From Novipirellula caenicola (GTDB lineage Bacteria; Planctomycetota; Planctomycetia; Pirellulales; Pirellulaceae): a stretch of DNA of 64,000 bases. The stretch is from contig NZ_BAABRO010000007.1 of the NCBI RefSeq assembly GCF_039545035.1, positions 1 through 64,000 on the forward strand. Direction: 5' to 3'. A program made the position numbers and the translations under genes. The notes below the pieces were generated by a model that was given only the letters and a program-made list of their open reading frames with translations, did not search any database and had not been told where the DNA came from. Shown here one piece after another: positions 51,319-59,789 of the stretch. How positions within the stretch are numbered: the stretch's first letter is position 1; every line of letters starts with the position of its first letter.

Positions 51319-53607
51319 CTATTCGTTCGCTGTGACTTCGACGTTGTCGATGTAAATTTCAGCGTCCTTGGCGTTCCCGTAAAGACCTGGGCTCGCATTC
51401 AGATTGGGGGACTCGTCACGGGCCGTGATGGTCCATTCTTTGGGCTCGGGTTCGTCACGAGGCCAAACCTTGCCCTTCAACACGGTGACCGATGCCGGTG
51501 GTTCGCTTTCGATTTCCGCACGGAATTTCATGCGGTACCAGGTGTCTTCTTTCCATGGAAAGTCGATCGTTTCCGCCATGCGAAGCTGAGCCGACCAGGT
51601 TCGGATTTGAAGCTGTTGGCTCTGGCCCATCAAGTCCAGTACATAGCCGTGAGCGGTCAATCCGATGTCAGGCAGCTTGTCGTTGTCGCGAGCCCCGCGA
51701 ACGTCCGCCGCGATCGTGTATTCCGACAGATCGCTCGGCCCCATCCACGCTCGGCTACGTGCTCCCTTGGGAATGGTCGAGATTTTTACGAGCGCTGGCG
51801 ATCCATCGACGTCACGAATCACGTGACGATAACGGGCCCCGACCCACGACACCGGTGGGTCTTTCAAACCATCGAACGTGAATTTCCATGGCAATGGGGG
51901 AACGATGCGAATACGGGCGGTTCCCGTCGCATCGCCAGCACTGGCGGTAATCACGACGCCAGTGTGCGAGGCGTCAGCGTCAGCGGTAAAGGTCGAACCT
52001 TCGATTTTGCCCGCCCCCTGTTTGCCTGCCCCTTGGACTTCGAAGGTCACGTCGGCATCCACGTCCAACGGTTGACCGAGCCGATTGAAGAAACGAGTGC
52101 TCAATTGGACCGTTTCACCCGGCTGGACAATCGATTCGGCAGGAACGACCAAGATTTGAGCGAGATCGGGATTCTCGGAAACCGGCGTCTCATCACCCAT
52201 CGTGCTGGCCATGTCGACGCTCTCTTGGCTGCCATTTTCGGTGGCGACACAGTACAGCGTCTTGGAGCTGGGGAAATACAATCGTCCATCGGCCACGATT
52301 GGCGATCCTGCGAAGTCTGCGTCATCGACACGTCCCTTGCTCAGCACCTCGAATCCGTCTTCGGTCGGTTTGACGACCGCCCAGCGGCCGTTTTCGGTCA
52401 AGACATAGATTTTGTCGTCGGCGTACAGCAGGGCACTGCGTTGGCGGCTGCCTACAAAGGCTTTACGTTCGACGACCGTTTCGCCGGTTTCCGCATCAAA
52501 GATCCACATTTTACAGCGGTCGTCGACTAGGTAGACGCGGCCATCGACAAACACGGGTTCGCTGTAACCGGCGACGACTTCTTCGCGACGCCACAGTTCT
52601 TCGACCTTGGTTTCATCCCCGGTGCCCGAGACTTTCATGGCGACGATGGCCCCCATCGAGCTACCCGAGACGTTTTCTTCGCTATGGGCGGCGAAAACTT
52701 TGTCGCCCACCACCAGCGGCGTGGCGTAAATTCCGCGGCGGGAAATCTGTTTGTTCCACAGCGGTTTGCCTGTGCGGGGTTGGAAGCCCCAAATCGCACC
52801 GTCGCCTGCCCCCAGAATCAGTTGGCGTTGGCCTTCGATCGTGACCAAACTCGGAGCCGAGTAGGTGGTGTCGTACGGCAAGTCGCGGGTGCCGCTGAAC
52901 CAGACGATTTCGCCGGTTCGTTTGTCCAATCCCAGCAATCGATGGTTTGGTTTGGCAAATTCGCCCCAATTGATGATGATCCCGCTGATAATCACCAAAT
53001 CTTCGTGGATGATCGGGAAATTGGTTCGCCCGCCGTAGGTGCTGAGCATTCCGAATTGTTCGTGCAGCGGAATCTGCCATACCGTTTCACCGGTTTCGCC
53101 GTTGATGCACAGGAAAATATCGCAAGCGCCTAGCACATAGACGTTGCCGGTTTCCTGGTCGCCGACGACGCTGCTCCATCCGATTCGCTCGGCAGGAACA
53201 TCGGAAAGCCAAACGTTGTATTGGTTTTCCCAAAGCGTCTCGCCGGTTTTGGCATCCAAGCAGACCACTTTTTCGGATTCACGCTCGGTTCCTGGCAACG
53301 CTCGCTGGATCGTGTAGAGCCGCTGGTTCATCACGATTGGCGTGCAGGGGCCGCCGATGTCTTCGCGTTTCCACAGCACATTGCTGCCGTCGCCCCCATC
53401 GGGATCCCAGTCTTCGGCCAAATTGGTTGCTTTGGCGGAACCGTCGTAGTGAGGTCCTCGCCAATAAGGCCAATCGGCGTTTTCCGCCTGGGCCGACTGC
53501 GGAACACTGATCGCGGCAATGGCAACGATCAGCAGGGCTAGCATCGAACTGGCTAACCAGCTCTCGCGCTTTCGGAAAAGCGACGGCGTTTGAAACAGAG
53601 ATGGCAT
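51319..53607 (-). CDS. Exported PQQ-like beta-propeller with sugar-binding-like C-terminus
   Basis: 762 residues from ATG 53607, with AAGAGAG about six bases upstream. Signal peptide (LASSMLALLIVAIAAISVPQSAQA), then DWPYWRGPHYDGSA. Propeller blades contain LDAKTGETLWENQYN, INGETGETVWQIPLH and LDKRTGEIVWFSGTR. A beta-sandwich follows (PGETVQLSTRFFNRLGQPLD), then a concanavalin/LamG-like C-terminal domain of about 180 residues ending YIDNVEVTANE. Co-directional with the lipoprotein propeller gene; the two may form an outer-surface complex. Substrate not readable. Confidence 0.88.
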   Translation of the reverse strand: MPSLFQTPSLFRKRESWLASSMLALLIVAIAAISVPQSAQAENADWPYWRGPHYDGSAKATNLAEDWDPDGGDGSNVLWKREDIGGPCTPIVMNQRLYTIQRALPGTERESEKVVCLDAKTGETLWENQYNVWLSDVPAERIGWSSVVGDQETGNVYVLGACDIFLCINGETGETVWQIPLHEQFGMLSTYGGRTNFPIIHEDLVIISGIIINWGEFAKPNHRLLGLDKRTGEIVWFSGTRDLPYDTTYSAPSLVTIEGQRQLILGAGDGAIWGFQPRTGKPLWNKQISRRGIYATPLVVGDKVFAAHSEENVSGSSMGAIVAMKVSGTGDETKVEELWRREEVVAGYSEPVFVDGRVYLVDDRCKMWIFDAETGETVVERKAFVGSRQRSALLYADDKIYVLTENGRWAVVKPTEDGFEVLSKGRVDDADFAGSPIVADGRLYFPSSKTLYCVATENGSQESVDMASTMGDETPVSENPDLAQILVVPAESIVQPGETVQLSTRFFNRLGQPLDVDADVTFEVQGAGKQGAGKIEGSTFTADADASHTGVVITASAGDATGTARIRIVPPLPWKFTFDGLKDPPVSWVGARYRHVIRDVDGSPALVKISTIPKGARSRAWMGPSDLSEYTIAADVRGARDNDKLPDIGLTAHGYVLDLMGQSQQLQIRTWSAQLRMAETIDFPWKEDTWYRMKFRAEIESEPPASVTVLKGKVWPRDEPEPKEWTITARDESPNLNASPGLYGNAKDAEIYIDNVEVTANE

Positions 53608-53776
53608 CGAAACTCTCTTGAGGGAAAGGTCGTTGTGGTTGTTCGTGTTCTGCGACAAATCGCTTGGGCGTTTTACGGGGGCGGTTCAGCCGTGCCGTAC
53701 TCGGCGTGTCGAGCCACCGGGACATCGGTCCGCGTCAATTACCCGTCATTTACGGGGAATTGACCGATCCGATTCT

Positions 53777-54202
53777 TCACTGCGGGTCAAAGTGTTCGTC
53801 GCTCGCGTCAAAGTTAGGAGTACTGATAATGACCGTTTTCATCTCGCCAACCGCCCGATGACGTACGCCCGTCGGGATCAGGATAGCAGTTAAAGGGCGA
53901 ACCGGGTGGAGGACTCCATCGAGTTCGATCGCTGCATCGCTTTCGCATTCCAGTACGATGTAAACCTCAACATGTTCATTATGGTAGTGCGTGCGAGCGG
54001 ATTGGGTGATCTGCGTTAAATGGACTGTGCCGGGAAACTCGGGGCGATCGGCGAATGCGCGACGCGCGGTGCCACACGGGCACGGCACCGCAGGCAATGC
54101 TGTCAAATCAACGAGTTGTGGGGCCGTTTTCGCTCGGTTCACTGCGACTATCGTAGGGATGGCGGTTCGTTTGGGGGGGATGGCTCGCTGATGGTCGAGC
54201 AC
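53777..54202 (-). CDS. Cupin-domain protein
   Basis: 141 residues using GTG 54202 (GTG 54142 is an alternative and would remove the first 20 residues). Single-domain cupin with THYHNEHVEVYIVLE (cupin motif 1: two His and a Glu) and IPTGVRHRAVG (motif 2 His). A short Cys-containing PCPCGTARRAF precedes the cupin. Probably binds a divalent metal; enzymatic role or sensor role unknown. Monocistronic. Confidence 0.75.
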   Translation of the reverse strand: MLDHQRAIPPKRTAIPTIVAVNRAKTAPQLVDLTALPAVPCPCGTARRAFADRPEFPGTVHLTQITQSARTHYHNEHVEVYIVLECESDAAIELDGVLHPVRPLTAILIPTGVRHRAVGEMKTVIISTPNFDASDEHFDPQ

Positions 54203-54914
54203 AACGGCGAATCGTCGGGGGGTAATTGCTTGCCACTAAGTTCATTCGAACCAAAGTGGCGTCGTGGGGGGATTCAAAAGTTCGGGCAGAGGGCGTTGCA
54301 CCGGGGGGAAAGCGGAAATGGGGCTTAGCCAATCTGGAAAAATGGCGGCAAAACCTCGTATTCCCATTAGTTTATACCGATCTTACTTAAGATGCCATGC
54401 GCAGAATGGTCACAGTCGGATTTGCTGGAATATGGAGTCGGGTTTACCTAGCCGTCAAACCCTTCCAAGCGGCTGAAAATCGCTCGGATCACTGATTCTC
54501 GAGGCACCGAGCGCCGATATCGTTATTGTCCCGCTAACGAAGGCTTCACATCAACGAAGGTGACGTCGGATTTGGCGAGGCAAAATAGAAGGCTTTGATA
54601 TCGGATGTCGAAGCGACCAGGTATTTCGACCCAAAAAGAACTCGATCGTTCGAGTGCATCCCTGCCACGATCAGATTCATCTCGGATCGCGGCGGTGATG
54701 GTTTCAGGTTCACAACAAGCTAACGAAGTCGGCGGGCCGGGTGCTCGCACCCGAAACCGTTAGGGTTTGTTGAAACAGTAATAAGGTGTGATCGTCGGCG
54801 ACTTCGTTCGACGACTGGATCTTCTGCTTACCTGAAAAACGAACGATCAGACCTCTTTAAAGAAATGCCGACCAACACCCCGCAGAAAATGGCATAAAGG
54901 GAGACGTGGCTCCA
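54203..54914. other. Intergenic region of 712 bases upstream of the cysteine-rich gene
   Basis: No gene, tRNA or repeat could be supported. It contains AT-rich parts (about 54370-54400) and a long leader. AAGGGAG at 54897-54903 lies about ten bases before ATG 54915 and is the likely ribosome-binding site. The length suggests promoter or leader control of the cysteine-rich gene. Confidence 0.45.
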
Positions 54915-55871
54915 ATGAAGCGGACAATCTTAACTTTGACCCTCGTATTGGGTAGTTCAATTTGTAGCCAAAGCTTTGGATTCGATCTGTTGGATCGAAT
55001 GCTTGGCATTAAAGGCTGTGGCAGCACTGCAAGCTGCTGCGATGCACCAACATATGACTGTGACAGCCCTTGTGGCTGTGACGTAGAACCAGCATGCGGC
55101 TGCGAAGCTCCTGCATGCGGTTGCGAAAAATCGGGCTGCGGCCTGCTTTCGGGCGGCCACAAGCTGCTCGGCGGCCACTGCGGCGAGCCAGCATGCGGTT
55201 GCGAAGCACCCGTGTGTGACTCCGGTTGCGAAACGCCTGCTTGCGGATGTGCAGAACCCGCTTGCGGTTGCGAAGCACCATGCAGCAAGAAGCTGGGTTG
55301 CGGCCTGTTCGGTCACAACAAATCGGCTTGCGGATGTGCTGAGCCCGCTTGCGGTTGCGAAGCACCCGTCTGTGGCGGATGTGAACCAGCACCTGCTTGT
55401 GGTTGCGAAGTTGCACCGGAATGTGGCTGCGAAGTCAACGCATGTGACTCGGCTTGTGGCAAGAAGAGCTGCGGCGGTTTGCTGTCGAAGCTGTTCTCGC
55501 ACAAGAAGAGCTGCGGATGTGACTCGGGCTGCGAAGTTGCACCCGCTTGTGGCTGCGAAGCTCCTACCTGTGGCTGCGAAGTTGCTACCTGCGACAGCGG
55601 ATGTGACAGCGGTTGCAAACGACCTGGTCTGTTGACCAAGTTGTTCGGAAACCTCGGCTGCAACAAAGGTTGTGACAGCGGCTGCGACGTCGGATGCGAC
55701 AGCGGCTGCGGATGCGGAGCTCCTGCTCCCTACCAATCGGCTCCTTATCAATCGGCTCCTGCTCCAGCAATGGACGCAGCTCCGATGCCACCAGCACCGA
55801 TCGTTGATCCAAGTGCCAGCGTGACCACCAAGCGTCGCGTCATTCAAGCTAGTGCAAGCTACGTTCGCTGA
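54915..55871 (+). CDS. Secreted cysteine-rich repeat protein
   Basis: 318 residues from ATG 54915; signal peptide MKRTILTLTLVLGSSICSQS. About 50 cysteines, near 16 percent of all residues, occur in repeated units such as EPACGCEAPACGCE, CAEPACGCEAP and DSGCDVGCDSGCGC. These are separated by short basic-hydrophobic inserts (KKLGCGLFGHNKS, KKSCGGLLSKLFSHKKSCGC). The C-terminal 60 residues are Ala/Pro-rich with the repeat YQSAP and no Cys. Planctomycetes have proteinaceous, disulfide-rich walls, so a cross-linked wall or sheath protein is the best guess. A metal-binding role is the alternative. Ends before a very strong terminator, suggesting high expression. Confidence 0.88.
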   Translation: MKRTILTLTLVLGSSICSQSFGFDLLDRMLGIKGCGSTASCCDAPTYDCDSPCGCDVEPACGCEAPACGCEKSGCGLLSGGHKLLGGHCGEPACGCEAPVCDSGCETPACGCAEPACGCEAPCSKKLGCGLFGHNKSACGCAEPACGCEAPVCGGCEPAPACGCEVAPECGCEVNACDSACGKKSCGGLLSKLFSHKKSCGCDSGCEVAPACGCEAPTCGCEVATCDSGCDSGCKRPGLLTKLFGNLGCNKGCDSGCDVGCDSGCGCGAPAPYQSAPYQSAPAPAMDAAPMPPAPIVDPSASVTTKRRVIQASASYVR

Positions 55872-55915
55872 AAAATGCTTACAAAGGTAGCCCACTAAGC
55901 TATTAGACGTGACCT

Positions 55916-55960
55916 AAACGACCCGGTCGGGGAATTTCCCTGACCGGGTCGTTTTTTTTT
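55916..55960 (+). terminator. Strong rho-independent terminator of the cysteine-rich gene
   Basis: Stem AAACGACCCGGTC (55916-55928) with GACCGGGTCGTTT (55942-55954), enclosing GGGGAATTTCCC, followed by nine or more T up to 55960. It lies 45 bases behind the stop codon. Confidence 0.95.
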
Positions 55961-56117
55961 GCTTTCATCGATTGTTTGCTATCAATCAATTTCAATCGGG
56001 ACGCAACTATTCGCATTGACGCGGACTCGCGAATTTTCTAGCTATGTCTATCGAAAAATTGCACGCGTTCCGATCCCCTCCGGTCGCCTCGTTTCACCAA
56101 CCCGATCCCGCGAAGAC

Positions 56118-57305
56118 ATGTCCAAACGCATCTTCTTTTCTGTTGGTGAACCCAGTGGCGATCAACATGCCGCTCGGTTGATCACGCATTTGAAGCAATC
56201 GTATCCCGAAATCGAAACGACCGGTTTCGGTGGCGAAGCGATGCAGGCCGCCGGTTGCGAGATCGAATTGGATCTGACCAAACACGCCGTGGTGGGAATC
56301 CTCGAAGTCCTGCCAAAACTTCGCGAGTTTTTTGGCTTCGCCGATCAAGCCGAGGCGATTTTCAGATCAGGCGAAATTGATGCGGTCGTGTTGGTCGATT
56401 TTCCTGGGTTCAATTGGCACATCGCCAAACGCGCCAAACGCTACGGCATTCCAGTCTACTATTACTGCCCGCCCCAATTGTGGGCTTGGGGCGGTTGGCG
56501 AGTACGCAAGATGCGTCGGTTAGTCGATCATGTATTGACCGTCCTGCCGATCGAACAGACCTACTTTACCCAACACAACATCCCTGCCACCTACGTCGGG
56601 CACCCGTTCTTTGACGCGGTCGCATTGGCGGAACTCGACGAACAATTGCTATCGCGATTTGCCAAGCAGAGCGAGTCGGGCGATCAACTGGTCGCCGTTC
56701 TGCCTGGTTCACGGACTCATGAAGTTCATCGCACATGGCCCGTGATGCTCGAGTCGATTCGTCAATTGGCCAAGTCCGAGCCGTCCGCAAAATTTCTGGT
56801 CGCAGCCTATCGCGATCGTCACTGTTTATGGTGCCGCAATCAATTGACCGCTGCGGACGCCGATCTGCCGATCGAATTTTATGTCGATCGCACCAGCGAA
56901 GTGATCGAAGCGGCACGGTGTGCGATGATGGTTAGCGGTTCGGTCAGTTTAGAGTTGATGGCGCGGCGAACTCCCGCCGCGGTCACCTACCGGATCGGCC
57001 GGTTTCTGTACGCATTTGCCAAAATGGTGGTCAAGCTGGACTCGATCACGCTGCCGAACTTGATGAGTCCTCGCAAAGTGTTCCCCGAGTTCATCTCGGT
57101 CGGATCCACTCAGCCGGCGGTTGATTTTCTGACGCAATCGGTTGGCGCGATGCTGCACGACGAATTCTATTATCGTCAAACACTCAAAACGATTGACGAA
57201 CTGTGTCAACAGCACGCTGGCGGCGGTGCCACCGCAAAAGCAACCACTTGGATCGGAGAGAACGTGCTAGGCCACCGCGACGAAGCCATTCGCCGCGCCG
57301 CCTAA
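56118..57305 (+). CDS. lpxB: Lipid-A-disaccharide synthase
   Basis: 395 residues from ATG 56118. Condenses 2,3-diacylglucosamine-1-P with UDP-diacylglucosamine to lipid A disaccharide. Diagnostic segments: FFSVGEPSGDQHAARLITHL, VVGILEVLPKL, VVLVDFPGFNWHIAKRAKRY, PIEQTYFTQHNIPATYVGHP, VAVLPGSRTHEVHRTWPVML, and MVSGSVSLELMARRTPAAVT. An in-frame start at 55959 would add 53 residues with no homology and is rejected. The tandem array of satellite hairpins starts six bases after its stop. Confidence 0.96.
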   Translation: MSKRIFFSVGEPSGDQHAARLITHLKQSYPEIETTGFGGEAMQAAGCEIELDLTKHAVVGILEVLPKLREFFGFADQAEAIFRSGEIDAVVLVDFPGFNWHIAKRAKRYGIPVYYYCPPQLWAWGGWRVRKMRRLVDHVLTVLPIEQTYFTQHNIPATYVGHPFFDAVALAELDEQLLSRFAKQSESGDQLVAVLPGSRTHEVHRTWPVMLESIRQLAKSEPSAKFLVAAYRDRHCLWCRNQLTAADADLPIEFYVDRTSEVIEAARCAMMVSGSVSLELMARRTPAAVTYRIGRFLYAFAKMVVKLDSITLPNLMSPRKVFPEFISVGSTQPAVDFLTQSVGAMLHDEFYYRQTLKTIDELCQQHAGGGATAKATTWIGENVLGHRDEAIRRAA

Positions 57306-57310
57306 CCGCC

Positions 57311-57462
57311 CCGCAATCCCCGTAGCGGAAGTCGTCAAGACTTTCGTCCCGCAATCCCCGTAGCGGAAGTCGTCAAGACTTTCGGCCCGCAATCCCTGTA
57401 GCGGAAGTCGTCAAGACTTTCGACCCGCAATCCCTGTAGCGGAAGTCGTCAAGACTTTCGAC
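57311..57462. repeat. 4 x 38-bp tandem array of satellite hairpins
   Basis: Four direct copies of a 38-base unit: CCGCAATCCC, C or T, then GTAGCGGAAGTCGTCAAGAC and TTTCGNC. Units start at 57311, 57349, 57387 and 57425. Each contains the hairpin GGAAGTC-GTCAA-GACTTTC. Variation is confined to two positions (C/T before GTAGC; G, T or A before the final C). The array begins six bases after lpxB stop. No spacers separate the units, so this is not a CRISPR array. Confidence 0.92.
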
Positions 57463-57479
57463 CCGCATCGGAAACCGTG

Positions 57480-57566
57480 AACGGCTTGTTGACTTAGTGC
57501 AGTTTCCTGCAGCGAGGGGTGTATGATGGACTTCCTAGTCCGTCGTACGACCAAATCAACAAGCCG
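57480..57566. repeat. Truncated copy of the palindromic element
   Basis: AACGGCTTGTTGACTTAGT (57480-57498) and AAATCAACAAGCCG (57553-57566) are the ends. Between them only one hairpin arm, ATGGACTTCCTAGTCCGTC (57525-57543), is left; the other arm is missing, and the interior tract appears in the opposite order (TTTCCTGCAGCGAGGGGTG first). It is a deleted or inverted version of the 120-bp element, joined to the tandem array. Confidence 0.8.
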
Positions 57567-57652
57567 CCAAAACTTTCCTGAATCGCCAAGCAAATCGAAA
57601 CTCTTGACTCGCTTCGCGATGACCCAAGACGTCGTTTCTAAAGTCGACGTCC

Positions 57653-58858
57653 TTAGCGGTCCAAGCCGTCGATGGCGAAGCAGTAGATTTCGGTTTGGAT
57701 CGACTTCTCAAAATCGTTGTCACAGCACACCCATAGCGTGCGGCGACCATCGGGCAAGCGAGGTCCCCAGCACAGGCCTTCGGGTTTCTCGTGAGCGTGT
57801 TCGCCCCCCAATCCAAATTTGGGGTCGAGCAAATCGATAAAGAGGCTCTTGTGTGCCGGGGTCACCGACGACGGCAGGTCCGTTTTAGGCAGCGATTCAA
57901 TTCGCGTCACGTCGGTGGCCTCGGTGGTGTCGATCAAGAAGATCGCTTTCGTCTTGGCTTCACGCCCGGCCTTGCTGTCACGTTCAAGCACGAGAAAGCG
58001 ATCTTCGTCGACCGCCAAGATCTCGCTCGTTCCGCTGGCAAGGTTGTCTAATTGGTAGACGATTTCGCTTATGCAGTTGTGATTGCCGTCAAAGACCACG
58101 CAGCGGCAATTCAGTCCAATGCAATATCCGTTTTCGATCACCGCGTCTTGGATCAGCGGGCTTTGCGGAAGGGCGATCATGCGACTGCCGCTCGGGGTGA
58201 CGGCGATTCCTTCCAAACCGCGGTTGCTGTACACGCCCTTTGTATAGACGCCGTCTTCCACCGCTCGCAAACGGAACTTGTCGGGCACCGTGAATTCATT
58301 CGAGATCCGTCCCGACTCGTCAACGACAACGATATGAGGCCCATACTCGTCGCTGATCAACAGCGACTTGTCGGGCAACAGTCGTACGCTCTCAGGATCA
58401 AACGCGGTCCAAACGGGATGTGGGGTTGGAGAATTCAAGCACTTTTCATGGGCCTCGATCGAACCGACAAGCGGTTCGCCGGTCGGTGTGCTGAGCATTC
58501 GCGTCGTTTTCAGCGCGAAGCCGATGGATTTTGATGCTGGGTCGACGGTGATTTCGGCTTCATGGTAACGGCACTGATAGTTCACCTCGCCATCGCCCGC
58601 CCCGCGATCGGCCAGCAGCAAGAATCGGTTGCCGATGCCGGTGTATTCGATCCCCGACAGACCACCGAATTGGTTTGACGGCGAGCCGTCTTCAAGCGGG
58701 GTGTCATCGTGGCTGAGGTCGTGTTGATCGCCATCGATCGCGACTTTTCCAATCAGTTCAATCTCAGGCGTTGCCGCGGGGACCGCTGCACCGCCCAAAC
58801 CCAACGTTGCAATTCCAATGCTCAAAAATGATCGAATCAGGCCCGTTTTACAGGTCAT
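57653..58858 (-). CDS. Exported phytase-esterase-like (esterase-like-activity) protein
   Basis: 401 residues from ATG 58858, signal MTCKTGLIRSFLSIGIATLG. A beta-propeller of the phytase-like esterase family: FGGLSGIEYTGIGNRFLLLA, WTAFDPESVRLLPDKSLLIS, GLEGIAVTPSGSRMIALPQS, ILAVDEDRFLVLERDSKAG and EKPEGLCWGPRLPDGRRTLW. Exported hydrolase of phosphoester or ester substrates by family label; metal ligands not verified. Upstream N-terminal extension to 59068 is rejected because it would hide the signal peptide. Divergent from the DsrE gene. Confidence 0.85.
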   Translation of the reverse strand: MTCKTGLIRSFLSIGIATLGLGGAAVPAATPEIELIGKVAIDGDQHDLSHDDTPLEDGSPSNQFGGLSGIEYTGIGNRFLLLADRGAGDGEVNYQCRYHEAEITVDPASKSIGFALKTTRMLSTPTGEPLVGSIEAHEKCLNSPTPHPVWTAFDPESVRLLPDKSLLISDEYGPHIVVVDESGRISNEFTVPDKFRLRAVEDGVYTKGVYSNRGLEGIAVTPSGSRMIALPQSPLIQDAVIENGYCIGLNCRCVVFDGNHNCISEIVYQLDNLASGTSEILAVDEDRFLVLERDSKAGREAKTKAIFLIDTTEATDVTRIESLPKTDLPSSVTPAHKSLFIDLLDPKFGLGGEHAHEKPEGLCWGPRLPDGRRTLWVCCDNDFEKSIQTEIYCFAIDGLDR

Positions 58859-58889
58859 TATGTGTACCAGCAAAAGAACAGAGGAGTGA

Positions 58890-59765
58890 GTGGAAGCGAC
58901 AATCGTTCCATGCTCGCGCAGGAAGAGAAGCCAAACCCTGCGATCGGTTGATCGAGCGGGATTATGTAAAAGCTTGGCGAAAATCCGATGTTGGAAATGT
59001 GAAGATTGCGCGAAGGTGCACGTGCGCTGGATGCAGTACCGGGTCGAACAGACCAAGCCGATTCGCATGCGCGACCCGTTGTTCGCGGAAATCTTTCGCC
59101 ATACCGATCAGATCAAAATGGTCCGCGTCGACACGGACAAGGGCGTTCGCGTCACCGAAACATCGGATGACCCGTATATCGTAAAATTAATCAAAGCTCA
59201 CGCCCAAGCTGTTTCTGGTTTTGTTGCCAAAGGGTTCCCGCAAGCCATGAAGAATCATCCCGTGCCAGAAGAGACAGCGGCGGATCCGCCCAAGTATTCG
59301 CACCCGGCGATCGCCAAGTATGGCAAAGTCGTCTCGCTGCCGGACGCTACGCAGCAACCTCGCGACGGCAGCTGCATCGTTGTCGATGTCACCCAAGGCG
59401 GCGAGCCGGACAAACTGAACTCTGCGTTGGATAAGGTCGCTCGCTTTGTCAACATCTACCGAGGTGCTGGCAAGAAGCCGGCCCAGGTCGACATCGCCGT
59501 TGTCCTTCACGGCGATGCGACGTTGACCATTTTGAACGATGACGCCTATGCCGCTCGGTTTCAAACCAAAGGCAATCCCAATCTTGATTGTTTACAGGCA
59601 CTGCACGAAGCCGACGTTCAGATCTTTGTTTGCGGCCAGTCGCTGATTGGTAGCAAGGCCAAGCCGGACCAGGTCGTGGTGTTCGCCGACGTCGCCGTGT
59701 CGGCACTGACGTCTTTGGTCAATCTGCAAACCGAAGGCTACGCCTACGTGCCGCTGGGCAAGTAG
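58890..59765 (+). CDS. DsrE-fold protein with family-specific N-terminal domain
   Basis: Up to 291 residues from GTG 58890; ATG 59031 would give a 244-residue product. The C-terminal part (about 160-291) is a DsrE-like fold: VAVVLHGDATLTILNDDAYA, LQALHEADVQIFVCGQSLIG, VFADVAVSALTSLVNLQTEG. The N-terminal part holds HVRWMQYRVEQTKPIRMRDP and HTDQIKMVRVDTDKGVRVTE. It resembles an N-terminal domain seen with DsrE in other planctomycetes, but the stretch before residue 40 looks unlike it (AGLCKSLAKIRCWKCEDCAK), so the front may be eroded or frameshifted. Role in sulfur relay is inferred weakly. Confidence 0.75.
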   Translation: MEATIVPCSRRKRSQTLRSVDRAGLCKSLAKIRCWKCEDCAKVHVRWMQYRVEQTKPIRMRDPLFAEIFRHTDQIKMVRVDTDKGVRVTETSDDPYIVKLIKAHAQAVSGFVAKGFPQAMKNHPVPEETAADPPKYSHPAIAKYGKVVSLPDATQQPRDGSCIVVDVTQGGEPDKLNSALDKVARFVNIYRGAGKKPAQVDIAVVLHGDATLTILNDDAYAARFQTKGNPNLDCLQALHEADVQIFVCGQSLIGSKAKPDQVVVFADVAVSALTSLVNLQTEGYAYVPLGK

Positions 59766-59789
59766 GCGGTCAGTCTCGCCAGCGGCTGG

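Noticed and set aside
51316-52530. 404-residue plus-strand frame opposite the second propeller gene
   Set aside because: Overlaps a gene with signal peptide and propeller repeats; product has no domain.
54957-55895. 312-residue minus-strand frame opposite the cysteine-rich protein
   Set aside because: Its regularity is only the mirror of the Cys/Gly codon repeats; the plus strand has a signal peptide, ribosome-binding site and terminator.
57311-57462. CRISPR-like array
   Set aside because: Four contiguous 38-bp units without spacers and no cas genes in the window.
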